A stretch of 64,000 nt of DNA from Microbulbifer sp. SAOS-129_SWC (GCF_039696035.1 NZ_CP155567.1:2785001-2849000); one strand, 5' to 3'; shown: positions 1-8,157, numbered from the stretch's first letter. Translations and numbers: made by a program. The notes: generated by a model not told the origin, from the sequence alone.

Positions 1-740
1 TCGGGGCGCTCCACTTCCGGGTAGGAGAACTGCACGCGCTGCGGATCCACCTCGACGGTGGCCGAGCTGTCCATATTTTCCGCCAGGGTAATCATTGCCA
101 CCCAGCAGCCGCTGAAGCGCGACAGTTCCAGGCCATAGTGGCCGTAGTCCAGCACTTCTTGCACCGTGGCCGGGTTCAGCACCGGGATATGCATATCGAC
201 GAACGCAAACTCGGACTGGCCCGGGTAAGAGGAGGACTTGCAGCCGTGGTCGTCGCCGGCGATGATCAGCGCACCGCCCTTGGGCGAGGAGCCGGCGGCA
301 TTGGCGTGGCGGAAGGCGTCGCCGGAGCGGTCGATACCCGGCGTCTTGCCGTACCAGATGCCGCAGACACCATCCACCTCGGCGCCGTCGAACAGGCCCA
401 CTTGCTGCGAGCCCCACACGGAGGTCGCCGCCAGTTCCTCGTTGACGCCGGGAATAAAGCGGATCTTGTATTCGTCGAGAAATTTCTTCGCGCGGGTCAG
501 CTGCTGGTCGTAGCCACCCAGCGGGGAGCCACGGTAGCCGGAGATGAAGGTAGCGGTATTGAGGTCACGAGCGCGATCCATTCGCATCTGGTCGATGGGC
601 AGGCGCACCAGAGCCTGGATGCCAGATAGCAGTACCTGCCCTTTCAGGGTGGTGTAGCGATCGTCCAGGGAGATCTGCTTGGACTGGGCATTTTCCCGAG
701 ATGGGGCCGCGGGTTGCTGACTGCTCACTTGTTCACTCAT
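1..740 (-). CDS. Indolepyruvate ferredoxin oxidoreductase family protein (5' part only)
   Basis: The complement reads from an ATG at 740 and is still open at the left edge, so about 246 N-terminal residues are seen. The protein resembles the N-terminal region of large fused IorA/IorB-type 2-oxoacid:ferredoxin oxidoreductases, which oxidatively decarboxylate aryl pyruvates from aromatic amino acid breakdown to aryl-acetyl-CoA using thiamine pyrophosphate. Visible blocks typical of the family are GYRGSPLGGYD (about residue 69), NEELAATSVWGSQQ, RSGDAFRHANA and AGDDHGCKSSS. The complete protein should be over 1,100 residues; the iron-sulfur and gamma domains lie outside the window. It is transcribed divergently from an Lrp/AsnC regulator, a common arrangement for amino-acid-responsive control. 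The family call is firm; the exact substrate is inferred. Confidence 0.88.
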   Translation of the reverse strand, partial: MSEQVSSQQPAAPSRENAQSKQISLDDRYTTLKGQVLLSGIQALVRLPIDQMRMDRARDLNTATFISGYRGSPLGGYDQQLTRAKKFLDEYKIRFIPGVNEELAATSVWGSQQVGLFDGAEVDGVCGIWYGKTPGIDRSGDAFRHANAAGSSPKGGALIIAGDDHGCKSSSYPGQSEFAFVDMHIPVLNPATVQEVLDYGHYGLELSRFSGCWVAMITLAENMDSSATVEVDPQRVQFSYPEVERP

Positions 741-999
741 ACGCCTACTTCCGATTCTCTCTAGCTGTTACCGCTTGGTCATTATTCTTCGGCTCAATTT
801 GCCGCCGGTCGCCGCTGCCCATATGGCCGGTTCCCCGGGGGAACTGGCGGGCAATCACAAAACTGGTTGCACCAGCGACGAACTGGTCAGGTCATACTAG
901 TGCGTTAAGCGCAATAGAACATTGCTTTATTAACACAAGTATGCGTAAAATTATGATAGATATCTCGACTAGAACATTATTTGTAGGATAGGAGTTTGT
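741..999. promoter_or_regulatory. Divergent control region between oxidoreductase and lrp-like gene
   Basis: This 259-bp spacer separates two divergent starts. The right half (about 895-985) is clearly richer in A and T than the surroundings, with runs such as ttattaacacaag and taaaattatgatag, as expected for promoters and for Lrp-family binding. A GGAG ribosome-binding site sits just before the ATG at 1000. No exact operator can be defined by eye. Confidence 0.5.
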
Positions 1000-1470
1000 A
1001 TGAAGCGTTCGACAGACCTCGACGATTTCGACCGCAAGATTCTGCGGGCGCTGCAGGAGAACGCCGATTATTCCATGGCGGAACTCGGAGACAAAGTGGG
1101 ATTGTCCCACACCCCCTGCTGGCGTCGCATCAAACGCCTCGAAGCCGACGGCATCATCCGTGGACGTGTGACCCTGCTCGATCCCCGGAAACTCGACCTC
1201 GGAGTCACAGTATACTGCTATGTCACCATACACAACCACGATGAAGAATCTTTGAACAGCTTCGAGTCGGCGGTTCAGGATGTGCAGGAAGTCGTGGAGT
1301 GCTACTCCACCAGTGGTGACAAAGACTACGTCCTGCGCGTGGTGGTCGACAGTGTGGAGCACTACGAGCAGCTTCTCAAGCGCTCACTGGTGCACCTGCC
1401 CAATGTGGCCTCGGTGAACTCCACTTTTGCGTTGAAGCAGGTCAAGTACACGACCCAGTTGCCGCTGTAA
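1000..1470 (+). CDS. Lrp/AsnC family transcriptional regulator
   Basis: This 156-residue protein has the normal length and two-domain plan of Lrp/AsnC regulators. An N-terminal winged helix-turn-helix (about residues 8-58, with FDRKILRALQEN and the recognition segment GLSHTPCWRRIKRLE) is followed by a RAM effector-binding domain (about 65-145, with the usual VVECYSTSGDKDYVLRV turn). Such proteins form octamers that bind an amino acid and bend DNA. The gene is divergent from the aryl-pyruvate oxidoreductase at the window edge, so control of that gene by an aromatic or branched amino acid is the simplest inference. The start is supported by GGAG about 8 bases upstream. Confidence 0.93.
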   Translation: MKRSTDLDDFDRKILRALQENADYSMAELGDKVGLSHTPCWRRIKRLEADGIIRGRVTLLDPRKLDLGVTVYCYVTIHNHDEESLNSFESAVQDVQEVVECYSTSGDKDYVLRVVVDSVEHYEQLLKRSLVHLPNVASVNSTFALKQVKYTTQLPL

Positions 1471-1490
1471 GTTCAGCTCAGACTGACTTC

Positions 1491-1520
1491 GCCGGGGCAC
1501 ACTCGAGTGTTCGCCCCGGC
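1491..1520 (+). terminator. Hairpin after the lrp-like gene, possible terminator
   Basis: Arms gccggggc (1491-1498) and gccccggc (1513-1520) enclose an inner palindrome acactcgagtgt. It begins 20 bases after the stop codon. No U-tract follows, so it may be a weak terminator or an RNA-stabilising hairpin. Confidence 0.4.
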
Positions 1521-1554
1521 CTGGATTGGGTCCGCAGCCAGCCCTGTGGCGCCC

Positions 1555-1657
1555 CTGCTGCCGATGGCTGTTTGCGGGACACGCCGCAAGTACATCCTTG
1601 TAGGCTCTAATCGGCATCCCTGCCTCATAAGGTCCCGCCAACAGCCATCGGCAGCAG
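1555..1657. repeat. Palindromic dispersed repeat, copy 1
   Basis: Two 26-base arms (1555-1580 and 1632-1657) are inverted copies with a single mismatch. They enclose a core containing gtacatccttgtaggctc, taatcggcatccctgcctca and ggtcccgc. The core closely resembles a second copy near 9930-10004. There is no coding frame of substance inside. The layout (intergenic, long imperfect hairpin, recurring core) fits a gammaproteobacterial intergenic palindromic repeat. Confidence 0.7.
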
Positions 1658-1750
1658 GGCCTTCGCATAACGCATATCGCGCCAAGCGAGATCGCCCGCT
1701 CGACCAATTCTTACGAAGTTACCTGCTACAAATTTAAGACAAAGCGCTGC

Positions 1751-1883
1751 GTGTACCATTTCGAAACCGTCGGCGACAGGGCCGAAGGCGCCGTGAATGC
1801 GTGGAACGGCCGGACCGTCGCCGCCGGAGCGTACAGGGATGTATTCGCAGGGGGGCGCCGAGCTCCTTTTCGAAATGGTACAC
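1751..1883. repeat. MITE-like element with perfect 16-bp terminal inverted repeats
   Basis: The ends gtgtaccatttcgaaa (1751-1766) and its exact reverse complement (1868-1883) bound a 133-bp GC-rich segment containing cggcgacagggccgaagg and gagcgtacagggatgtattc. The segment has no credible gene. It lies between the lrp-like gene and the 3' end of aroK. Perfect termini and small size suggest a non-autonomous element or a long RNA hairpin. No flanking target duplication is obvious. Confidence 0.65.
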
Positions 1884-1938
1884 CCAGTTCTTTGCCGCCA
1901 CTGAGCCAGAACAGAGCACCGTGGAAGCAACTGATCGG

Positions 1939-2448
1939 TTAGAGGCTGCCCAATCCGCTGACAACCGCATCCAGCACCTGCTGCAGATTCCGCCCGTCAC
2001 AATCCACAGTGATATCCGCGTAGTGGCGATACAGCGCCTGGCGCTCTTCAAACAATTCCTCGAACGACTGCCCCGGAGCCTTGGCAATGCCGCGGCTTTC
2101 GTAGTTGTGAATGCGCCGGCGCAATTCGTCGGCGGAGCAGTTCAGGAAAACGATGGACCCGAAGCGGCGCAGGTTGGCCATGCCGGTCTCGCTATACACC
2201 GCGCTGCCGCCAGTGGCGATCACGTGGTTGGGCAACTCGGCCGCGGCCAGCACTTCGCCCTCGATGCGACGCAAGTTCAGGTAATCACTTTCATTCATGA
2301 TTTCCTGCAGGGTTTTCTCCTCGCGCAACTGGATCAGTACATCGGTGTCGACAAAGTCCAGCGCCAGCTCCTTGGCCAGCAATACCCCCAGTGTACTCTT
2401 GCCCGCCCCCGGCATTCCGATCAGGACAACACTCTTATACTTCTTCAT
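1939..2448 (-). CDS. aroK: Shikimate kinase
   Basis: This 169-residue protein is a P-loop kinase of the shikimate kinase family, which phosphorylates the 3-hydroxyl of shikimate with ATP in the cytoplasmic route to chorismate. The Walker A motif GMPGAGKSTLG is at residues 11-21. The substrate-binding DTDVLI motif is near 34, RRIEGEVL near 60, and the GG motif (IATGGSAVY) near 79. The lid and C-terminal arginine region follow (ESRGIAKAPG, FEELFEERQALY). It stands alone rather than beside aroB, so it may be an AroL-like second copy or a related small-molecule kinase. The MKKYKSVVLIG start is typical. Confidence 0.85.
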   Translation of the reverse strand: MKKYKSVVLIGMPGAGKSTLGVLLAKELALDFVDTDVLIQLREEKTLQEIMNESDYLNLRRIEGEVLAAAELPNHVIATGGSAVYSETGMANLRRFGSIVFLNCSADELRRRIHNYESRGIAKAPGQSFEELFEERQALYRHYADITVDCDGRNLQQVLDAVVSGLGSL

Positions 2449-2489
2449 TTTGATCTGCTATCTACCCCAGACAGTAAATTCCGCGCGGC

Positions 2490-3212
2490 TCAATCCCCGC
2501 GCCGTGGCCACAACACCGCGCGCAACCAACCCAGCAGGCTATTGCCGCGCAGCAGCATTTTATCCAGCTCTTCCAGGTTGTGCGCCTGGCGAAAGGCATC
2601 GGCGAACAGCGCCTCGCGGGTGATCATACGCCGGCGCGGATTGATCTGCTTGATTTCCCGCGCCGGGTTGCCGGCCACCACGGTATTGGCCGGTACATCG
2701 CGGGTCACGATACTGCCGGCACCGACCACCGAATTATCACCAATGCTCACCCCCTTGCACACGATCGCACTGTCGCCAACCCAGACATTGTCGCCCAGGC
2801 TTACCGGCGCCGTACAGCGAAACGGCCGCGTGCGGTTGTAGAGACCGTGCCAGTCGGAATCGGAGATATAGACGTTGGCAGCGATCATGCAGCCGTTGCC
2901 GATAGTGATCGACTGCGCCGCGGAAATGCGCACGCCGGGAGAAATCAGCACACAGTCGCCGATGGTAATACGCGCGTCCGCGCCGCGGTGACCGAATGTG
3001 GTAAAACGGATGAATTTGTCCGGGGTGGAAATCAGGTGCGGGAAATCTCCCAGGAGGATATTGCCACCGAATACCTGCACCGACCCCGGGTCCATGATTT
3101 CCGGCTCGCGCCCTACCGCCTCGAACTGCGGCAGCAGAAAGTGACGGCAACGCCAGTTGCGCCAGCGCAGTTGCCAGCGTTTCAGCCAGTGGGGTCGATG
3201 ATCTCTGCGCAT
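2490..3212 (-). CDS. Hexapeptide-repeat (LbH) O-acyltransferase
   Basis: This protein of about 240 residues ends in a left-handed beta-helix of hexapeptide repeats (ITIGDCVLISPGVRISA, ITIGNGCMIAANVYISD, VSLGDNVWVGDSAIVCKG, VSIGDNSVVGAGSIVTRDVPANTVVAGNPAR). This is characteristic of acyl-CoA dependent transferases of the CysE/LacA/WbbJ group that acetylate sugars or lipids. The terminal VVAGNPAR block is the family hallmark. I chose the ATG at 3212 (MRRDHRPHWLKRW); a TTG at 3254 would add 14 residues but has no better ribosome-binding site. Its position near glycosyltransferase and methyltransferase genes suggests decoration of an envelope glycan, which is inferred from context only. Confidence 0.8.
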   Translation of the reverse strand: MRRDHRPHWLKRWQLRWRNWRCRHFLLPQFEAVGREPEIMDPGSVQVFGGNILLGDFPHLISTPDKFIRFTTFGHRGADARITIGDCVLISPGVRISAAQSITIGNGCMIAANVYISDSDWHGLYNRTRPFRCTAPVSLGDNVWVGDSAIVCKGVSIGDNSVVGAGSIVTRDVPANTVVAGNPAREIKQINPRRRMITREALFADAFRQAHNLEELDKMLLRGNSLLGWLRAVLWPRRGD

Positions 3213-3320
3213 GAAAGTTAGTCGAATAATTTTATTGAGTCGGCGCACCTGCAATCCAATTGCTTTTCCGGGAGCGCCGGTTTATGTTTTCGCCACGGAA
3301 AAATTACAAAGCGGTAACCC

Positions 3321-3938
3321 ATGTCCCTCAAGCTGCCCATCGACGTTCACGCCATCAAGGGCTTCCTCGCCGCCCACGAGGGCGAAGCACTCTACCACCT
3401 CGCCGCAGAGGCCAGCGCCTTCGGCTCCAGCCTGGAAGTAGGCAGCTACTGTGGCAAGTCCACGCTCTATCTGGCGTCCGCCTGCAAACTGGTGGACAGC
3501 GTGCTGTTCGCCGTTGATCACCACCGCGGCTCCGAAGAGCACCAGCCGGGGGAGGAATACCACGATCCAGAGCTGTTCGACGAAGGTGTGCAGCTGATGG
3601 ACAGCTTCCGCACTTTCCGCCGCAATATCCGTGCGGCACAACTGGAAGAATGGGTTGTGCCCGTCGTCGCGCCGTCGGCGGTGGCCGCGCGGTGCTGGAA
3701 TACACCCCTGGGGCTGGTATTTATCGACGGCGGCCACTCACTGGAAGCCGCGATGACCGACTACCGCAGCTGGGCGCGCCATATCGTGCCCGGTGGCTAC
3801 CTGGCAATTCACGATATTTTTCCCGATCCCGCCGACGGCGGCCAGGCGCCCTACGATATCTACAAACTAGCGCTGGCTTCCGCCCAATTCGAGCTGGTGG
3901 AGATGGTCGGCACCCTCGGCGTCCTGCGCCGCGTCTGA
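3321..3938 (+). CDS. Class I SAM-dependent methyltransferase (Methyltransf_24 type)
   Basis: This 205-residue protein has a Rossmann-type SAM-binding start: LEVGSYCGKSTLYLA at about residues 38-52 is motif I, FAVDHHRG is motif II, and LVFIDGGHSLEAAMTDYRSW plus VPGGYLAIHDIFPD are the later motifs. The FIDGGH and HDI elements are typical of the Methyltransf_24 family, whose members often act on sugars or small metabolites. It is transcribed towards the prenyltransferase-like gene, and the two coding regions overlap tail to tail by 72 bases. The set of glycosyltransferase, two methyltransferases and a squalene-cyclase-like protein suggests one pathway. The substrate is unknown. Confidence 0.85.
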   Translation: MSLKLPIDVHAIKGFLAAHEGEALYHLAAEASAFGSSLEVGSYCGKSTLYLASACKLVDSVLFAVDHHRGSEEHQPGEEYHDPELFDEGVQLMDSFRTFRRNIRAAQLEEWVVPVVAPSAVAARCWNTPLGLVFIDGGHSLEAAMTDYRSWARHIVPGGYLAIHDIFPDPADGGQAPYDIYKLALASAQFELVEMVGTLGVLRRV

Positions 3939-4967
3939 ACGCAGCGCCACCGAGGTAAACAGGTCGCAGGCCGGCGTCAGCCGCGCCAGCGCATCCGCGG
4001 CCAGCAGCATCGCGCCCACGGTCCAGGTGGTTTTCTCCTCCGGCCAGATGGCACTGTCGCGATAGACATACCCGGTCCAGTAGCCGCCGTCGCTGTCCTG
4101 CCAGCGATGCAGCCCGCGGTACAGTTTCTCCGCGCGGCTGCGCTCGCCCGCAGCCACCAGCGCCATCGTCAGTTCGCAGGATTCGGCTACCGTCACCCAC
4201 GGCTCGTCGTTGACACAGCGACAGCCGAGGCCAGCGACGACAAATTCATCCCATTTTTTCTGCAGGCGCGCCCGCGCCGCAGTGCCACTGAAAACGCCAG
4301 TCAGCACCGGGTAAAACCAGTCCATCGAGAAGCGCGCCTTGCTCTCCCAGGTGCGATCAAAACGCTGCGGGCGCTCGCGCAGTGCCGTACCCAGCGCCGC
4401 CCGCGCGCGCCCCCAGTGTGGCCGCGGCTGGCCGAGGGTGTGGGCGATATTGATCGCACATTCGAGACTTTTGTAAATGGAGGCACAGCCGGTGATCAGC
4501 GCATCTTCTTTCGCCACTCCATCGCTGTCCACCGCCCAGTGTATTTCGCCGTGCTCCGTCTGCAGCGCCAGCACGAAATCGATGGCGCGCTCCACGGTCG
4601 GCCAATAGTCGCGCAGGAAAGCGCGATTGCCACTGATCAGGAAGTGCTGCCAGACACCGGTGGCAACGTAGGCGACAAAGTTGCTCTCGCGCCGCTCGCG
4701 GTTGTGTACCGCCCCGGCCTGGTACGCCGCCCACCAGCTGCCGTCTTGCAGTTGGGTTTCCGCGAGCCAGCCATAGGCGCGCTCGGCCGCGGCATACTCA
4801 CCGGCAATGCTGAGCCCCATGGCCGCTTCTACATGATCCCACGGATCGGCGTAGCCGCCATCGAACCAGGGTATGGATCCATCCGGCAACTGGCAGCCGA
4901 GGATATAGGCCGCGCTGTTGCGTACAAACCCCTCCGGGAACGGGGCCTTTGTGTTAATCGCGTTCAA
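3867..4967 (-). CDS. Prenyltransferase/squalene-cyclase-like alpha-helical toroid protein
   Basis: This 366-residue protein is built of repeated helical units with QW-like and D/N-rich turns (QLPDGSIPWFDGGYADPWDH near residue 30, AETQLQDGSWWAAYQAG near 90, WQDSDGGYWTGYVYRD near 305). The pattern resembles terpenoid cyclase/protein prenyltransferase alpha-alpha toroids and six-hairpin glycosidases. No catalytic DxDD cyclase motif is evident, so I cannot assign a reaction. It is the last gene of a tight minus-strand operon after a glycosyltransferase and a methyltransferase, overlapping the latter by 4 bases. Its last roughly 23 codons lie opposite the end of the convergent methyltransferase gene. 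Hypothetical function, probably in glycan or glycolipid assembly. Confidence 0.75.
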   Translation of the reverse strand: MNAINTKAPFPEGFVRNSAAYILGCQLPDGSIPWFDGGYADPWDHVEAAMGLSIAGEYAAAERAYGWLAETQLQDGSWWAAYQAGAVHNRERRESNFVAYVATGVWQHFLISGNRAFLRDYWPTVERAIDFVLALQTEHGEIHWAVDSDGVAKEDALITGCASIYKSLECAINIAHTLGQPRPHWGRARAALGTALRERPQRFDRTWESKARFSMDWFYPVLTGVFSGTAARARLQKKWDEFVVAGLGCRCVNDEPWVTVAESCELTMALVAAGERSRAEKLYRGLHRWQDSDGGYWTGYVYRDSAIWPEEKTTWTVGAMLLAADALARLTPACDLFTSVALRSDAAQDAEGADHLHQLELGGSQR

Positions 4968-5731
4968 ACCGCGGCCTCCATTGCTCGCGGTGAATCAACG
5001 CCCAGCGGCCGCTGCTGTTCAGGCTTTGGCGGCTTGATGAAATACAGCACCACGCTCTTGCCGATCAGCGGGTTCAGCAACCTCTCGAGCGCGCGCGTCA
5101 GTATCGGTTTGCGCATCAGGTCCCACACCAGCAGGCGATGATAGACATCCAGCAGCCGCGACTGCGGCCGATGCCACAGCCAGCACTTCAGCCACCAGTA
5201 GGGCGAATGCAGTGCGTGGGCCTTGTGGCGGGCAAAAAAGCGGTGACCGAGTTTTTCAATGCTGCCGCGCAGCTGGCGCTCGCGAAAAATCCGGATATGG
5301 CCACCCTCAACCTGGTGGTATTCGTCACTCAGTTTCCAGCATACCCACTCGGGCAGGAATGCCGGCACGCTGGCGGCGAAGATCCCCGCCGGTTTCAATA
5401 CCCGGTCGATCTCCGCCAGTACGCCGGTGTAATCGTCGATATGCTCGAGGACTTCGGAACAGATGATCGCATCGAACGTGTTGTCGGCAAACGGCAGCCG
5501 CAAGCCGTCGGCCACGCTCAGCAGCAGACGCCCACGCTGTTGCGCCTGTTCGGCAAATGGCCGCGCGCGTTGTTGTGCGGTGCGCAGATCTTTCATATTC
5601 AAATCGACACCGACCACGTCGACATCGTCACTAATGGCGAAGTGAATCGCATGGCGGCCTTCACCGCAACCGAGATCAAGCAGGCGCTGGCCCGGCCGCA
5701 GGCCCAGTTGTCGCGGATCTACGGTAATCAT
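4964..5731 (-). CDS. Class I SAM-dependent methyltransferase (Methyltransf_11 type)
   Basis: This 255-residue protein has a clear SAM fold: LLDLGCGEGRHAIHFA (about residues 18-33, motif I), VVGVDLN (motif II), GLRLPFADNTFDAIICSEVLEHI (motifs for acidic and post-II regions) and VLKPAGIFAASVPAF. The C-terminal third, with YWWLKCWLWHRPQ, looks like a substrate-binding or membrane-touching segment. Its start codon overlaps the end of the upstream glycosyltransferase by one base, and its end overlaps the next gene by four, so the three genes are almost certainly translationally coupled. It probably methylates a product of the neighbouring glycosyltransferase; the substrate is unknown. Confidence 0.87.
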   Translation of the reverse strand: MITVDPRQLGLRPGQRLLDLGCGEGRHAIHFAISDDVDVVGVDLNMKDLRTAQQRARPFAEQAQQRGRLLLSVADGLRLPFADNTFDAIICSEVLEHIDDYTGVLAEIDRVLKPAGIFAASVPAFLPEWVCWKLSDEYHQVEGGHIRIFRERQLRGSIEKLGHRFFARHKAHALHSPYWWLKCWLWHRPQSRLLDVYHRLLVWDLMRKPILTRALERLLNPLIGKSVVLYFIKPPKPEQQRPLGVDSPRAMEAAV

Positions 5732-7125
5732 CAGGCTGCCTCCGCGTCATTTTTCCCGGACGCATTTGTACCGGAGGCATTACCACCCGCGTCGAGGTAG
5801 TCATCAGCGCGGATTTCTTCGGCCGTCGAGGTCGATGCGGCCGGCGCCGGTGCACCCAGCACGCGGCGGTAATAGTCCACCAGCCGCTCTGCGGCCAGGC
5901 GCCAGGAGAATTGCGCGAGGATACGTGCCCTGCCCCGCTCGCCCAGTTCCGCGCGCAGCGCCGGGTCGTCGAGAAGCTTTTGCAGTGCGCCGGCCAGTGC
6001 CGCGCTGTCACCGGCGGGAACCACCACCCCGGCATCCCCCACGACTTCCGGCAGCGCGCCGCCGTCACTGGAGATCACCGGCGCGCCGCAGGCCATGGCC
6101 TCGCCGGCGGGTAGACCGAAGCCCTCATAGAGCGACGGGCACACCACGATACCCGCGGCGGCGTAATAATTCGCCATTTCGCGGTTGGAAATCCCGGACA
6201 CGAATTGCACCGCGCCCCCCAGCTGCAATTCTTCGAGCAGTTGCTCGGTAGCACCGCCGGACTGCAGCTTACCCACCACCAGCAGCTCCAGGTCGGGATA
6301 GCGCCGGCGCAGTTTCGCCAGCGCGCGCAGCAGGAAGCGCAGCCCCTTGAGTGGCTGGTCCGCCGAGGCGGTGGTCATCAAGCGCCGCGGATTGCGAGTG
6401 ATCTGCGCCTGCGGGCGAAACACATCGGTATCGATACCGTTGTAAATCAGCTGAATCTGCTCCGCCGGCACGCCGAACTGTTCGACGATATCACGCTCGG
6501 ACTGGCGCGAAACGGTGACGATATGGCGCAGCTTGCGCGACACCCGGATCTGCATGCGCAGGAAGCTGTACCAGCGGCGCACCAGCAGGCGGTAGCCCCA
6601 GTCCGGTGCGGCGTCCAGCGCCAGCTGGCGATCGCGGGTGATCGGGTGGTGAATGGTGGCAACCACTGGCAGGCCGGCCTTTTCGATATCGAGCAGGCCG
6701 TAACAGAGGGACTGGTTGTCGTGGATGATATCGTAGCGGCTGCCGTGCTCGCGCAGGTATCTGGCCACCCGCCGACCGAAGGTGTAAGGCTCGACGAAAC
6801 CGCCGCTGAGTTTGCCCCACCACTCGGAAAAATCGGCCCACGACAGCAGGTGCCGCAAGCGCAGCGCGCGGGTGGGATGCTCACTTTCAAACAGGTTCAG
6901 GCCGGGCATTTTGATCAGCCGCACGCGCGGATCCAGTTCCGGGTAAGGAGCACCGGAAATGACATCGACCGAATGGCCGGCCTCCACCAGTGCCCGGCTC
7001 AGGTAGTGCAGATACACGCCCTGACCGCCGCAGTACGGATGGCTCCGGTAGCCCAGCAGGCAGATGTTGAGTGGCTGCGCGGATACGCGTGTCGGACCGT
7101 CTGCATAATTCCCCAAGGCGGTCAT
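5731..7125 (-). CDS. GT4 family glycosyltransferase
   Basis: This 464-residue protein has a GT-B fold. The N-terminal acceptor domain contains GGQGVYLHYLSRALVEAGH (about residues 33-51) and HDNQSLCYGLLDIE. The C-terminal nucleotide-sugar domain contains LIYNGIDTDVFRP, the Lys-bearing SADQPLKGLRFLLRAL, and the family-4 EX7E motif in SLYEGFGLPAGEAMACG near residue 360. Such enzymes are retaining transferases acting at the cytoplasmic side of the membrane in polysaccharide or glycolipid assembly. The tail after about residue 430 is Ala/Ser/Asn-rich and probably disordered. It heads the operon with the methyltransferase and prenyltransferase-like genes. The start is supported by a GGGGA sequence upstream. 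Confidence 0.9.
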   Translation of the reverse strand: MTALGNYADGPTRVSAQPLNICLLGYRSHPYCGGQGVYLHYLSRALVEAGHSVDVISGAPYPELDPRVRLIKMPGLNLFESEHPTRALRLRHLLSWADFSEWWGKLSGGFVEPYTFGRRVARYLREHGSRYDIIHDNQSLCYGLLDIEKAGLPVVATIHHPITRDRQLALDAAPDWGYRLLVRRWYSFLRMQIRVSRKLRHIVTVSRQSERDIVEQFGVPAEQIQLIYNGIDTDVFRPQAQITRNPRRLMTTASADQPLKGLRFLLRALAKLRRRYPDLELLVVGKLQSGGATEQLLEELQLGGAVQFVSGISNREMANYYAAAGIVVCPSLYEGFGLPAGEAMACGAPVISSDGGALPEVVGDAGVVVPAGDSAALAGALQKLLDDPALRAELGERGRARILAQFSWRLAAERLVDYYRRVLGAPAPAASTSTAEEIRADDYLDAGGNASGTNASGKNDAEAA

Positions 7126-7245
7126 GAAATCCCCATTAATCTTGTTCTACTGCCGGCGTGAAGGCGAAGAATACACCGGCGCGGAAGTGACCGCCAGGCA
7201 AAAACGGTCCACCAACGTGTCAAAGCCGACAGTCTTTTCGGGGGT

Positions 7246-7289
7246 AAAAACAGGCGCGGCAGGCAGCGGCGCAAGGGCCGCTGCCTGCC
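7246..7289 (-). terminator. Rho-independent terminator of the OmpW-like gene
   Basis: A perfect 13-bp stem (7258-7270 with 7277-7289) follows the stop codon of the porin gene on the minus strand. A T-rich run lies 6 bases beyond the stem on that strand. Confidence 0.65.
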
Positions 7290-7308
7290 TTTGTGCGGGT
7301 GGGAGCGC

Positions 7309-8157
7309 TCAGAAGCTGAACTTGTATCCGATGCCCAGGTTGAACATCCACGGGTTGACGTCCATATCGTCGCGTATGCGTACCGGCAGGATTACACTAT
7401 CGCCGAAGCCCGGCGGACGGGTATCGGTATCGTAGCCCAGCGACAGGTGCGGAGTGGCATCCACGTACATCGCCGAGGCATTGATCTGCCAGGCGCTGTC
7501 GATACCGAAATTGAAGTCGACACCAATCTGCGCGGTCCAGCTGAGATCACTACCGAAATCGATCAATCCCTGGCGACGGCCCTGATCGTAGCCGAAGACC
7601 GGGCGCAGCCAATCCTCATCGACATTCAGGTAGGCCACGCCAAGGCCGACATAGGGCTGGATCAGGCAGTTGGGGCCAAGCGGATACCAGTTGGCCAGAA
7701 TACTGGTGGTGTCGGTATCGATACTGCCGAGGTCCTGGGAGAACTCGCCAATGAAATCTGTATCCGTGGCGGCGCTCGAGTACATGGTGGCATCGTGACT
7801 GGCGTTGTCGTAGTGATACAACTCCAGACCGAAGTGTTGCATCGGCTTCCAGGCAAAGCTGATATACCACGTGGTGTCGTTGTCGAGATCCAGCCGGGTA
7901 CCGACATCCACCGGCACATTTTCCACCACCGGATTGTCTTCGGTTCCGGTGCTCGGGTCGTCGACGACAAAGGACTGTACCCCGGAATAAGCCTTACTGT
8001 CCGGTTCAACGTAAGCGGCGCCGATGCGTATCATAAAACTGTTGGTAGGCGGGGCCGCCTGAACCGGGTAACCGGAGGGTCCCGCGAATGCCGATTCCGC
8101 GGCGAGGCCGGCGCAACCCGCCACAGCCAGGGGGATGAGGAGGGGCTTGAATTTCAT
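7309..8157 (-). CDS. OmpW family outer membrane protein
   Basis: This 282-residue protein has a signal peptide (MKFKPLLIPLAVAGCAGLAAESAFA) and alternating beta-strand segments ending in an aromatic residue (NLGIGYKFSF), the usual Omp85-inserted barrel end. Blocks such as SFMIRIGAAYVEPDS, TTWYISFAWKPMQHFGLELYHYD, IQPYVGLGVAYLNV and WQINASAMYVDATPHL match the eight-stranded OmpW family. It is longer than E. coli OmpW (about 212), with extended loops around residues 45-70 and 130-150. The ATG at 8157 was chosen over a longer frame because AAGGAG lies just upstream and the signal peptide begins there. Likely role: passage of small hydrophobic compounds; the ligand is unknown. Confidence 0.85.
   Translation of the reverse strand: MKFKPLLIPLAVAGCAGLAAESAFAGPSGYPVQAAPPTNSFMIRIGAAYVEPDSKAYSGVQSFVVDDPSTGTEDNPVVENVPVDVGTRLDLDNDTTWYISFAWKPMQHFGLELYHYDNASHDATMYSSAATDTDFIGEFSQDLGSIDTDTTSILANWYPLGPNCLIQPYVGLGVAYLNVDEDWLRPVFGYDQGRRQGLIDFGSDLSWTAQIGVDFNFGIDSAWQINASAMYVDATPHLSLGYDTDTRPPGFGDSVILPVRIRDDMDVNPWMFNLGIGYKFSF

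Noticed and set aside
892..1362. 156-residue open frame on the minus strand
   Set aside because: Antisense to the Lrp-like regulator, with no ribosome-binding site and no domain.
3213..3254. TTG start extending the acyltransferase by 14 residues
   Set aside because: The extension is not supported by a good ribosome-binding site, and the MRRDHRP start fits how this acyltransferase group usually begins.
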